NCBI GenBank assembly: GCA_964478075.1
Contig: CAYZGO010000057.1
Coordinates: 1-10,999 of the forward strand
Direction of reading: 5' to 3'
DNA length: 10,999 bases
Source: DAOUEX01 sp034430235
GTDB lineage: Bacteria > Chloroflexota > Anaerolineae > UBA2200
The notes below the pieces were generated by a model, which did not search any database, had not been told where the DNA came from, and saw only the letters and a list, made by a program, of their open reading frames with translations. Positions 1-7,088 of this stretch are shown one piece after another (position 1 is the stretch's first letter; every line of letters starts with the position of its first letter). The translations under genes were made by a program, and so were the position numbers.

Positions 1-728
1 GCCGCTTTGAGCAGCACATCTATCCCCTTGAAGTCAGTGAATTTGCCGACAAAACCAACGAGAGGTTTGTCAGCCCCGGATAGCCCGAGTTCTGCCAACA
101 CCGCTCCCTTGGTTATCCCCGGTAAGACCTTGAAGCACTGTGCGTCAAAACCGTTCCAGATAAGGTGCACTTTCTCATCAGGCAAGTCGAAAGCCTTCAT
201 CGCACCAGCCTTCACCTGACGCGAGATAGCAATGATGCCGTATGCGTTGTGCGCGGCCCTCAAGGCCATCTTGCGGTAGCGTGGCCCCCTTTCGAAGCCC
301 ATCAGGTCTGTCCCATGACAGCTAATGACATAGGGCAGCCCCGTCCTATGAGCAACGTAGGCCGCGACCCAGACGTGATGTGCGTGAATAACATCGGGAT
401 GGAACTCGGTGACTGCCTCATTGATTGTCTGTTGCCAGGCTTGAACGTAGGCTTGGATTTGGGCATCGGATAATTCGTAGAACGTAGTGCTGCTGCGAGG
501 GTGTGTTGTAAAGCAGGGGAAATTGAAATCCAATTGTGGATTCTCATTCTCGCCATTGCTGAAGACAATTGTCTTGACCTGGAAGGGACGCCCCTCAACC
601 ACCTGGTGTTCCGGCACAACAACAGGCACTGCGTGCCCCGCCTTAACGAGTTCCTGAGCAACGTTCATGGCGTAAATGCCACTTCCAGAGCCTTGCAGCG
701 GGAAGTGATTAGGCATTAGAACTCTCAC
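1..728 (-). CDS. Group 4 (GT4-type) glycosyltransferase, partial: N-terminal part only
   Basis: An open frame enters from the left edge on the minus strand and gives 242 codons of the N-terminal half of a GT-B glycosyltransferase that transfers a sugar from an activated donor. The start GTG (728-726) has a GGAG eight bases upstream. The protein begins VRVLMPNHFPLQGSGSG, with the Gly-rich acceptor-side loop typical of GT4 at about residues 13-17. It continues with a conserved-looking DVIHAHHVWVAAYVA strand, then VISCHGTDL, and finally GFVGKFTDFKG, which starts the donor-binding C-terminal Rossmann fold. The EX7E donor motif would lie beyond the edge. It is 264 bp downstream of the SIS isomerase gene on the same strand, and an operon link is unclear. 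The family call is firm from motif order. The substrate cannot be read. Confidence 0.85.
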   Translation of the reverse strand, partial: MRVLMPNHFPLQGSGSGIYAMNVAQELVKAGHAVPVVVPEHQVVEGRPFQVKTIVFSNGENENPQLDFNFPCFTTHPRSSTTFYELSDAQIQAYVQAWQQTINEAVTEFHPDVIHAHHVWVAAYVAHRTGLPYVISCHGTDLMGFERGPRYRKMALRAAHNAYGIIAISRQVKAGAMKAFDLPDEKVHLIWNGFDAQCFKVLPGITKGAVLAELGLSGADKPLVGFVGKFTDFKGIDVLLKA

Positions 729-992
729 AATTCAGTCTCCACCATCATTTCACCCTGTGCTTGGCTGCCGTCCAACCATCGTTGTGCCAAATGGCAGGTA
801 CCCTGCCATATATACTACGGAGTCGTGCCAGTCTCTGGATGCTCTTGTGGATCCAGTAGAGTCCCCGTAGTAACGGTGCTGAACTGCATGTGCCCAGTCC
901 TGTTTGGCCTTCTGCGCAGTACGCCACGCTACCTGCAGCGCTACACCTACACGCACCCAAGCGCCAAGTACCAGCGGCCTCAGATGATTGTC

Positions 993-2135
993 TCAGCTTG
1001 GAGTGGATTGTCTATCATAGTGCGAGTCGCCTGCCATAAGCCGCCGGAATGCCTTCTGGAACCTCTCCTTGCCCATGCTGAGCAGGTCCGGGTCACGCCC
1101 TGTGGTTAACGCAAATTGGTACCCGAGCAGCCAGAAGGGCACGATATAGAGCAGGGGTGTCAGCAGCTCGGGTATGTCTGCAGGCATTGGGATGGAGAGG
1201 TCGGCGTCAAGTCCGGGGCTGCCCTCAGGGGCAATGCTTAGAACTGTTGCGCCGATGGTGCGCGAGGCCTCGGCGGTCTGAAGGATGCGCTCTTGGAACG
1301 GTCCGGGAGCCGCGACCGCTACGACACACATAGCCGTCGTCAGCGCCTGGATGGGCCCGTGGAGCATCTCCTCCGGATGGAAGGCCTGGGCACCAGCATC
1401 TGTGGACTGGAGCAGGATCAAAGCGCCCTCGAGGGCAGTGCCCATGTTCGGTCCGGCACCGATGACAAAGTAGTGCTCCACATTGCAAAGTCGGTCCACA
1501 CAACTTTGAGCCTGATGTGCAAAACTATCGAGAAATGACCCAAGTATCCCAGGAAGCTCCCGGAGCCTGCTCTCATACATGGTCCCGGTCTCAGGTGTCT
1601 GCAGCCGCTGAGCCAGCGCTGCCGCGAGCTGCAGCACCCGGAATACTGCCGCAGAATAGGTACGTGTGGCAGGGAGCTCGGCTTTGGAACCGCCTGGGCC
1701 GATGATGGTGTCATCCACCGCTTGAGCCAAAGGGGAACTGTCAATATCAGTGATGCCAACGGTGTAGGCGCCCCTCCGGCGTGCGAGTTCGACCACCGGC
1801 AGATCCCCCATTGTCCGGCCAGAGTGCGAAGTCACGATGAGCACAGATCCAGGTGCAAGGCCAATTGGTGGATAAGCGTCCAAGTCCGATGTCACGTACC
1901 ACGATGCCGGTAGGCCTGCCACTTGCTCGAAGGCGTGCGCGTGAACAATGCTGGCGTAGCACGACGAGCCTGTGCCTGCGCAGAAGACCCGACGCGGAGC
2001 GAGCTCAGCGACCCGATCAGCCACGCGCTCAACATGGCCCCGAACGGGTTGCTCCAAGCAGGACTGCAGCATCTCTGGAGTGCGCATCATGGATTCCCAA
2101 ACCCAGTAAGGATGTTGCCTGCGTGTTTGGAACAC
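993..2135 (-). CDS. Double-SIS sugar-phosphate isomerase (GlmS-like, without the glutaminase domain)
   Basis: This 380-aa protein has two SIS (sugar isomerase) domains and lacks the N-terminal glutaminase domain of GlmS. SIS 1 shows FCAGTGSS (about 51-58), TSHSGRT (102-108) and the loop ending in TRTYSAAV (157-164). SIS 2 shows GAGPNMGTALEGAL (226-239), HPEEMLHGP (253-261) and a C-terminal GRDPDLLS segment, all in the order seen in GlmS/AgaS/FrlB proteins. Such proteins isomerise or deaminate amino-sugar phosphates, or deglycate fructosamine phosphates. The frame is open further upstream, but the GTG at 2135 is preceded by AAAGGAGG with a 5-base gap, which decides the start. It is divergent from the DeoR gene and probably one of its targets. 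Proximity to a fructose-class PTS suggests a PTS-derived phosphosugar substrate. The exact substrate is unknown. Confidence 0.88.
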   Translation of the reverse strand: MFQTRRQHPYWVWESMMRTPEMLQSCLEQPVRGHVERVADRVAELAPRRVFCAGTGSSCYASIVHAHAFEQVAGLPASWYVTSDLDAYPPIGLAPGSVLIVTSHSGRTMGDLPVVELARRRGAYTVGITDIDSSPLAQAVDDTIIGPGGSKAELPATRTYSAAVFRVLQLAAALAQRLQTPETGTMYESRLRELPGILGSFLDSFAHQAQSCVDRLCNVEHYFVIGAGPNMGTALEGALILLQSTDAGAQAFHPEEMLHGPIQALTTAMCVVAVAAPGPFQERILQTAEASRTIGATVLSIAPEGSPGLDADLSIPMPADIPELLTPLLYIVPFWLLGYQFALTTGRDPDLLSMGKERFQKAFRRLMAGDSHYDRQSTPS

Positions 2136-2140
2136 AAGTT

Positions 2141-2148
2141 CCTCCTTT
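2141..2148 (-). promoter_or_regulatory. Ribosome binding site that sets the SIS isomerase start
   Basis: On the minus strand AAAGGAGG lies five bases before GTG 2135. The longer upstream frame would have to translate this element as Lys-Lys-Glu-Glu, which argues that the true start is the GTG. Confidence 0.75.
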
Positions 2149-2195
2149 TTCGGTGTTGAGACAGATGATCCGGTGCGTTGCACCATATCAGCTTA

Positions 2196-2240
2196 GCTGC
2201 GAAGCGTCTCGCCCGCTCCTTGGCGAGGCTGCGAAGCGTC
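2196..2240. repeat. Two 13-bp direct repeats 32 bp apart, candidate operators
   Basis: GCTGCGAAGCGTC occurs at 2196-2208 and identically at 2228-2240. The 32-bp spacing is close to three helical turns, so both copies would face the same side of the DNA. Between them is the inverted pair CTCGCC (2208-2213) and GGCGAG (2222-2227). They lie between the deoR promoter and the SIS isomerase start, where a regulator of both genes would be expected to bind. Identity of the copies is seen directly; the operator role is inference. Confidence 0.5.
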
Positions 2241-2241
2241 C

Positions 2242-2259
2242 ATCGTTCAGCTTGACGAT
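2242..2259. promoter_or_regulatory. Imperfect palindrome over the deoR -35 box, candidate operator
   Basis: ATCGTTCAGCTTGACGAT is an 18-bp imperfect palindrome. Its outer five bases on each side and its central AGCT are symmetric, giving 14 of 18 symmetric positions. It overlaps the TTGACG box of the deoR promoter, as expected for autoregulation by the adjacent DeoR protein. The binding role is inferred. Confidence 0.45.
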
Positions 2260-2280
2260 TGCCAGTTTATGCGATAGAAT
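2252..2280 (+). promoter_or_regulatory. deoR promoter (sigma-70 type)
   Basis: TTGACG (2252-2257), a 17-base spacer and TAGAAT (2275-2280) match the housekeeping promoter consensus well. Transcription would start near 2287, about 50 bases before the deoR start codon. A weaker opposite-facing candidate for the SIS gene is TTGTTG (2292-2287) with 17 bases to TAAACT (2269-2264), which would overlap it face to face. Confidence 0.7.
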
Positions 2281-2335
2281 AGTAATCAACAAGATCAAAT
2301 GGGAGCGCACCCATCCTATGGGTGGCGGTTCTGAC

Positions 2336-3127
2336 ATGTTTCGTGAAGAGCGACTTCAACTGATCCTCGAACGTCTCCTGGCCGACAAGAAGGTCTTTGT
2401 GGCCGATCTTGCAGAGCAGTTTGGCTTGAGTGCTTCCAGCATTCGCAACGACTTGTCGGAGCTCCAATCCCATGGATTCCTCGTGCGGACCTACGGTGGT
2501 GCCATCTTGCCTGAGCAGGCGAACAGGCACCTCATAGTGCGCAAGTCGGCACTTCAGTTGCGGGTGGAAACGCATCAAGCTGAAAAAAACGCGATCGGGC
2601 GAGCGGCTGCTGACCTCGTCTCCGATGGTGACACAATCATGATCGACGGAGGCAGCACGACGCAATACGTGGTGCGCCATTTGCTTGGCAAGCGTCGTCT
2701 CACATTTGTCACCAATGCTACCAGCCTGCTTCCGGATCTTTTGGCCATCTCCGACACCGAGATCTACTTGACTGGCGGACTGCTGCATCGGGGCTTTGAG
2801 ACTCTCGTCGGTGGGGCATCAGTTGAGACCTTGGGCCGCTTCCGCACCATGAAGGCCATACTGGGCATTGATGGCGTCTCGCTGGAAAGCGGTTTTACCG
2901 CGACGCATGCTTCTGTAGCTGCGGCGAAGCGGCAGATGGCTGCGGCCAGCGAGACAGTGATCATCGTGTGCGATCACACCAAGTTCGAACAGGTCTGTCT
3001 GATGCCCATTGCGCGCATCGAAGATGTGGATTATCTGTTTACTGACAGTGGTGCTCGTCCTGAGATGGTTGAGGCGATTCGTGCGCGTGGCACGGAAGTG
3101 ATCGTTGCCCCCGTTGACCGAATCTGA
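2336..3127 (+). CDS. DeoR-family transcriptional repressor of sugar metabolism
   Basis: This 263-aa DeoR/GlpR-type regulator has an N-terminal winged helix-turn-helix (about residues 6-58) with the recognition stretch VADLAEQFGLSASSIRNDL and the family-typical FLVRTYGGA wing. The C-terminal sugar-phosphate-sensing domain shows DGGST (104-108), TNA (126-128), TGGLL (146-150), GIDGVS (177-182) and DHTKF (213-217). Family members usually have D-x-S-K-F in the last motif. ATG 2336 gives the canonical MFREERLQLIL start and family-normal length. ATG 2318 in the same frame (adding MGGGSD) is a possible alternative. Much longer upstream extensions run through the promoter and are unlikely. The gene is divergent from the SIS isomerase and convergent with the PTS cluster. 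The ligand is probably a phosphorylated sugar from this pathway (inference). Confidence 0.93.
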   Translation: MFREERLQLILERLLADKKVFVADLAEQFGLSASSIRNDLSELQSHGFLVRTYGGAILPEQANRHLIVRKSALQLRVETHQAEKNAIGRAAADLVSDGDTIMIDGGSTTQYVVRHLLGKRRLTFVTNATSLLPDLLAISDTEIYLTGGLLHRGFETLVGGASVETLGRFRTMKAILGIDGVSLESGFTATHASVAAAKRQMAAASETVIIVCDHTKFEQVCLMPIARIEDVDYLFTDSGARPEMVEAIRARGTEVIVAPVDRI

Positions 3128-3153
3128 GGCAGCAACGGTCGATCAGGCGTAGA

Positions 3154-3206
3154 AACAGACCTCCTGCGACAGAGTATCTCCTGTCGCCAGGAGGTCTGTT
3201 CTTTAC
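3154..3206 (+). terminator. Intrinsic terminator between deoR and EIIC, possibly bidirectional
   Basis: A long stem is formed by 3154-3172 (starting AACAGACCTCCTG) and 3181-3200 (ending CAGGAGGTCTGTT), with one bulged base and an 8-base loop. On the plus strand it is followed by a T-rich TTCTTTA. The minus-strand exit (TTTCTA) is weaker but could also serve the convergent EIIC transcript. Confidence 0.75.
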
Positions 3207-3269
3207 CTTGCAGTACCCTGCAAGGCCCAGTGCATGTGCGTTCCACTGACTGCTTGGTGCACTGGCACC
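3206..3269. repeat. Cluster of further inverted repeats in the convergent intergenic region
   Basis: CCTTGCAG (3206-3213) pairs perfectly with CTGCAAGG (3218-3225) across a 4-base loop. CCAGTGCA (3227-3234) pairs with TGCACTGG (3258-3265). GGTGC-ACTG-GCACC (3256-3269) can fold as an alternative. There is no T-run, so these may act as transcript-end structures or spacers rather than classical terminators. Confidence 0.55.
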
Positions 3270-3273
3270 GGAT

Positions 3274-4281
3274 CTAGAGGCCGCTCTCCTCTGGTGGCAG
3301 TGTCGGCTTCAGCACCATCAGCATCCCAGCAGTTGCCAGTCCGCCGACGATGAGTGCGAGCAGCCACATCAGCGGGCTGCTGGCAAGAGGCAAGACAAAC
3401 ACCCCGCCGTGAGGTGCCATCAGCGATGTGCCTGTGAGCAAGCTGATTGCCGCACCGACTGCGGAGCCCACCATCAGCGAAGGAATCACATGGATGGGGT
3501 CGGCCGCGGCATACGGGATGGCGAACTCAGTGATAAAGGACGCCGCCCCAACGAAGCAGCCTGTCAGGCCTTCGCGCTCAATGGCTGTGAACTTGTCCTT
3601 CTTCAGCAGCATGGCGAACGCGACACCCAAGGGCGGGGTCATGCCGCCAATCATCACTGCAGCGATAGGAACCCAGTTGTTGGCATCTGTCAATCCCAGT
3701 GCAAACATGTAGGCAGCCTTGTTGACCGGTCCACCCATGTCGAAGGCCATCATTGCCCCGAGGACGATGGCGAGCAGAAGCGTGCTGACAGCGCTGAGGT
3801 TGTTTAGCGCTGTGGTCATGGTAGTGTTCAACCAGGCCGCAGGCGGTCCCACCACGAATGTCATCACCACTCCGACGACGAATGTGCCGATAAGAGGGAT
3901 CAGCAGCATAGGCATCATGGCGCGCACGAACGTCGGCACTTTCTGCTTCTTCATCCAGAACACGACGTAGCCAGCAAGCAGACCGCCCAGGATACCACCT
4001 ATGAAGCCCGAGCCTTGCTCATTGGCGATTACTCCCGCGATGAAGCCTGGCGCTATGCCGGGGCGATCGGCAACCGAATAGGCGATGTAGCCAGCCAATG
4101 CAGGAACCATGAGCCCGAATGCAGCCTTTCCCAGGGTGCCCAGGAATTGCGCTGCAGCGTTCTCCCAATAGATGCCACCGACCATGAAGGCAATGGCGAT
4201 AAGGATCCCACCAGGAACGACGAATGGGATCATGAAAGAGACACCTGTCATCAGATGCTTGCGAATGTCACCGAGTTTCAT
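3274..4281 (-). CDS. PTS fructose-class EIIC, membrane transporter component
   Basis: This 335-aa hydrophobic protein is the sugar-translocating subunit of a fructose-family PTS permease in the cytoplasmic membrane. Multiple hydrophobic segments are visible, beginning at TGVSFMIPFVVPGGILIAIA (12-31). Family marks are DRPGIAPGF (72-80), GPVNKAAYMF (184-193), ITEFAIPYAAADP (250-262) and APHGG (289-293). Many relatives have Gly where this one has Phe253 in the ITEGAIPFA block. The length matches a stand-alone Fru EIIC; many bacteria instead fuse EIIB and EIIC. The start ATG has AAAGGAGG with seven bases between. It is the last gene of the minus-strand cluster, 124 bp after EIIB, and ends against the deoR terminator. 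The sugar cannot be read from sequence; fructose or another ketose or polyol is likely. Confidence 0.95.
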   Translation of the reverse strand: MKLGDIRKHLMTGVSFMIPFVVPGGILIAIAFMVGGIYWENAAAQFLGTLGKAAFGLMVPALAGYIAYSVADRPGIAPGFIAGVIANEQGSGFIGGILGGLLAGYVVFWMKKQKVPTFVRAMMPMLLIPLIGTFVVGVVMTFVVGPPAAWLNTTMTTALNNLSAVSTLLLAIVLGAMMAFDMGGPVNKAAYMFALGLTDANNWVPIAAVMIGGMTPPLGVAFAMLLKKDKFTAIEREGLTGCFVGAASFITEFAIPYAAADPIHVIPSLMVGSAVGAAISLLTGTSLMAPHGGVFVLPLASSPLMWLLALIVGGLATAGMLMVLKPTLPPEESGL

Positions 4282-4350
4282 GATATTTCCTCCTTTTGAT
4301 TAGTCGACTATTCGAGGCACTCACCGTAACGAACATGTCTACGCTTCGAA

Positions 4351-4367
4351 AGTTGCACCTCCTTTCT
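4351..4367 (-). promoter_or_regulatory. Orphan, very strong Shine-Dalgarno sequence between EIIB and EIIC
   Basis: On the minus strand AGAAAGGAGGTG is a 12-base match to the complement of the usual 16S rRNA 3' end. No ATG, GTG or TTG follows at a normal distance. The next ATG (4336) is about 21 bases away and opens only a 22-codon frame that overlaps the EIIC start. EIIC has its own AAAGGAGG at 4289-4296. The element may be a ribosome standby or pausing site, or the relic of a lost gene junction. Confidence 0.5.
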
Positions 4368-4405
4368 GCTGCTAGCCAAGATGTCGTCGAGGGCGACGGC
4401 ATACG

Positions 4406-4720
4406 CTATGCGAGGCCGGCTTCCTGCTTTGCTTTCTCTAGGACCGCTTTGGCGTCAGCAATCGCATCACGTGGGATAGCTTCAATCACCTTCTGGCTCT
4501 GAAAGCGCTCGGCTCTCATTACTGCGATGTCCGCCACCCAGATGACCAAATCGGCGCCCTCGATTTCCTCCTGGGACAGCTCGTTCTCTATCCCCATTGT
4601 CCCCTGGATTTCGACTTTGATCTGATCTCCGGCTGCTCTGGCAGCCTTTTGCAGTGCTTCGGCGGCCATGTACGTGTGGGCGATTCCGCCTGCGCATGAC
4701 GTTAGTGCGACGATCTTCAC
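4406..4720 (-). CDS. PTS fructose-class EIIB phosphocarrier
   Basis: This 104-aa cytoplasmic protein accepts phosphate from EIIA on a cysteine and passes it to the sugar carried by EIIC. From the GTG start it reads VKIVALTSCAGGIAHTYMAA, with the phosphorylated Cys at residue 9. Most fructose EIIBs read CPTGIAHT here, so Pro-Thr is replaced by Ala-Gly while Cys and GIAHTYMAAEAL are kept. GTG 4720 is chosen because GGAGG (4729-4733) sits eight bases upstream and gives the standard N-terminus. An in-frame ATG at 4735 would add five residues and has a poorer ribosome site. It lies 55 bp after EIIA and 124 bp before EIIC in the same orientation. The stand-alone single-domain form is intact. Confidence 0.93.
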   Translation of the reverse strand: MKIVALTSCAGGIAHTYMAAEALQKAARAAGDQIKVEIQGTMGIENELSQEEIEGADLVIWVADIAVMRAERFQSQKVIEAIPRDAIADAKAVLEKAKQEAGLA

Positions 4721-4775
4721 TTCCTGCACCTCCATGTAAAGTGCTTATCGAAACAGTCGCACTCTGCGGAGAGGC

Positions 4776-5270
4776 TTAGCTGTCCTCGAGAAGGGACTCC
4801 CCCTGTGCAACTGCGTCGATCACATCCTCATAGGTGGCTGATGCATAGAGCTCCTCGCGGAACTCTTCGTGCACCAGCAAACGAGCCAAGCGCGCCAACA
4901 CCGCGACGTACTCGTCGGGTGACATCTGATCGGGAATAGCGAGCAGGAATATCAGCTTGGCAAGACCTCCGCCGTGCTCCGTTTCATACCAAATCCCCTC
5001 GAACGAACGGCCGAAGGCGACGCCTGCCTGGAGAACGGCGTCACTCTTGCCGTGCGGGATGGCGATAGAATGCTCCATATAGGTTGGTCCCATTGCCTCA
5101 CGCTCATGCACTGCTTGGAGAAACTCTTCTTCTGAGCGAACTTTGCCCGCTCGAAACAGTAGGCCGATCAGGTAATGAATCAACTCGTCCTTGTCTTTGA
5201 TTCCTCTGAGGTCGAGATCAATCGTCTCGGGCTGGATGACTTCTGAAATGCGAAGGCCATACTGGGCCAT
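4776..5270 (-). CDS. PTS EIIA type-2 (fructose/mannitol class)
   Basis: This 164-aa cytoplasmic phosphocarrier takes phosphate from HPr and hands it to EIIB. The active-site block HSIAIPHGKSD puts the phosphorylated histidine at position 73. The surrounding EEEFLQAVHEREAMGPTYME and the later KLIFLLAIPDQMSPDEYVAVLARLA are standard for the PTS EIIA-2 domain (about residues 10-155), which fills the whole protein. The start ATG has GGAG nine bases upstream. It sits 62 bp after the dehydrogenase fusion gene and 55 bp before EIIB, so the order EIIA-EIIB-EIIC makes a complete permease from three separate proteins. No HPr-like or regulatory domain is attached. Confidence 0.94.
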   Translation of the reverse strand: MAQYGLRISEVIQPETIDLDLRGIKDKDELIHYLIGLLFRAGKVRSEEEFLQAVHEREAMGPTYMEHSIAIPHGKSDAVLQAGVAFGRSFEGIWYETEHGGGLAKLIFLLAIPDQMSPDEYVAVLARLARLLVHEEFREELYASATYEDVIDAVAQGESLLEDS

Positions 5271-5332
5271 GAAGGCTATCTCCTAGCCAAGAGCTAAACG
5301 CAGCAACCGGGAGCAACCCAGATCGATCTCGC

Positions 5333-7078
5333 TCACTTCACGCCAACCAATGCGCCCGAGGGGACGGTCTTGCCACTAGTGTCCATTCTATTGAGCTGGT
5401 CCTCAATCATCTCCTCGCCGATGATCTCCACGACCCATTTGGCCGCCCGCGCCACTACAGACGTGCATTTGTCCTGGTGTGCCCCAGCCTCCTCGAATGC
5501 CTCCCGTTCGTCCGGGTAGCGCAGATCGAATGGTCTGCCCATTTCATGCCGGTGGATGTCGTGACAGGTGATGGTGCCATAGCGCTGCAAGTATCTTTCG
5601 CGCAGTCGTTGCATCATGGAGAAGCTGCGATACTTGCTCTCGCGATCCCCGCCAAAGTTCGCGCGGGTTCGTGGATAAGCCATTCCGATTGCCAAGGCTC
5701 CTGCAGTCAGGGCAGCACAACTTGCGTCGCCGCACAGGCCCAAGCCACCTGACAGAGTGGTTGTGGCATCGAACAGCGTCTCATCGAACTGACCCAGGGC
5801 CTCCAGCACTGCGGCTAGTGTGCATTGCCCACATCCATGATAGAGGCGCTCGTACTCGAATCCCAACTGGTAGGCGCGCTGTGCCCGTTCTGCCCACTCT
5901 ACCTCCAGTGGTAGGCGGCGATAGGCTCGTATGATGGCCTCCACCAGATCCTGGTCCGCGGCGGTCAATCCGCAGATCTCACGCATCGCTTCACGCAAAC
6001 TCAGTGTGGATATGCGTTGCTCCACGTATCTGGTTCCGGCGTCATCCGCATCGGCATATCGCAAGGCCGCGGCGATTCCACGCACCAGGTACCGTGGCTC
6101 GACGCCGTGCTTTCGCGCCAGCACGGCTGGGCCGACGAGGCGGTCGTCTCGCCGCAGCTTGCGTCTTGTGTCCGCGGCATAGCGCTTGACTGTATCGCCC
6201 AGCGCAGGATTGTCTGTCTGCGCCAGCACTCCTTCAATCCAGGCTGACATCTCCCGGCTAGTCAAGCCATACGCTGCCTGTAGGGCACGGCTCGCTTCGT
6301 CCAGTGCCCCTTCTGCCTCTGCCCGTACCTTCGGATCAGCCATGCAATCCACGATGAGCTCATGTCCCCGCTGAGCGCCATGATAGGCGAGCACGGCATG
6401 GGTCATGTTATAGGTGTACATCTTGCGCAGTTCCTCTGCTCGCATGTCATCAACGAAGCGCAAGGACGAAACCTGTGGGACGGCCCCCTTGAAAGCATGG
6501 CGATCAACGGGCAACTCAGGATAGCCATTTGTCCAGACCAGCAAGGGATCATCTCGTAGCGCGTCAGCGGGAGGATCGGGCACAATGCGGATCACCAGTG
6601 TCTCCACCACGCCGACGCATGACCTCAGATAGTCGAGCGCTTCCGCGGGGAGCGCTTCCTCGAGAAGGGCCTGGAATTGGGGTCCTGCGTGCACGAGATT
6701 GGTGCAGAGCAGGATATCAAGCGGAGCATCTGGCCGCTCCTCACGACGTCGTAGGAGACACGGAGCCAAGTCGCCGGCAACTGCTCCAAAGTGCTTGGGG
6801 TACACAGCCAGGGCGAGGACATCAGCACGAACCACTGCTGTTGCCACTTCCTCACGCTGCGCAGTGGACAAGGCAGTGTAGCCCTGTATCGTGGTCTCCT
6901 CGAGCTGATCAGCGCTCGGAGCTCGGACAACAGTGTAGCTGCCTGCGTCGCGAAGCTCCGCAATCAGGGTGGATGACTGATCCACGAGCACAATATGGTA
7001 GTCTGCGGCGTTGAACAGATCAGCCACGAATCCACGCCCTATTCTGCCCGCGCCCCAGATCACAATCGTCTTGTCCAC
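5333..7078 (-). CDS. Mannitol-1-phosphate 5-dehydrogenase-like enzyme fused to a C_GCAxxG_C_C domain
   Basis: This 581-aa protein has two parts. Residues 1-~385 resemble MtlD, which oxidises mannitol-1-phosphate to fructose-6-phosphate with NAD. They include the Rossmann loop GAGRIGRGF (9-17), a CVGVVETLVIRIVP stretch (154-167) and the catalytic K-x4-N-x2-H pattern (K219, N224, H227 in RKMYTYNMTHA). Residues ~395-555 match the C_GCAxxG_C_C family (probable redox or metal-binding cysteine proteins), with CGQC (416-419), GLCGDASCAALTAGALAIG (447-465, Cys449 and Cys454), TITC (Cys505) and DKC (Cys538). MtlD alone is about 380 aa, so this is a genuine extension in one frame. The GTG at 7078 is chosen because it starts right at the Rossmann fold, 10 bp after the MDR gene stop; earlier codons only overlap that gene. 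The polyol-phosphate substrate is unproven. Confidence 0.88.
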   Translation of the reverse strand: MDKTIVIWGAGRIGRGFVADLFNAADYHIVLVDQSSTLIAELRDAGSYTVVRAPSADQLEETTIQGYTALSTAQREEVATAVVRADVLALAVYPKHFGAVAGDLAPCLLRRREERPDAPLDILLCTNLVHAGPQFQALLEEALPAEALDYLRSCVGVVETLVIRIVPDPPADALRDDPLLVWTNGYPELPVDRHAFKGAVPQVSSLRFVDDMRAEELRKMYTYNMTHAVLAYHGAQRGHELIVDCMADPKVRAEAEGALDEASRALQAAYGLTSREMSAWIEGVLAQTDNPALGDTVKRYAADTRRKLRRDDRLVGPAVLARKHGVEPRYLVRGIAAALRYADADDAGTRYVEQRISTLSLREAMREICGLTAADQDLVEAIIRAYRRLPLEVEWAERAQRAYQLGFEYERLYHGCGQCTLAAVLEALGQFDETLFDATTTLSGGLGLCGDASCAALTAGALAIGMAYPRTRANFGGDRESKYRSFSMMQRLRERYLQRYGTITCHDIHRHEMGRPFDLRYPDEREAFEEAGAHQDKCTSVVARAAKWVVEIIGEEMIEDQLNRMDTSGKTVPSGALVGVK

Positions 7079-7088
7079 TGCGAATCTC

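Noticed and set aside
750..956. A 68-codon minus-strand frame (from a GTG) between the SIS isomerase and the glycosyltransferase
   Set aside because: It is in frame just after the SIS stop and has few rare-looking residues, but there is no ribosome site, no recognised motif, and another frame is equally open there. It could be a gene remnant but I cannot support it.
1853..2335. Long N-terminal extension of the DeoR frame
   Set aside because: It would run through the SIS gene start, the deoR promoter and the candidate operators, and it has no family match. The regulator has normal length from ATG 2336.
5333..7078. Selenocysteine in the C_GCAxxG_C_C domain
   Set aside because: Some family members use selenocysteine, but here all expected positions are ordinary cysteine codons and no in-frame TGA occurs before the end.
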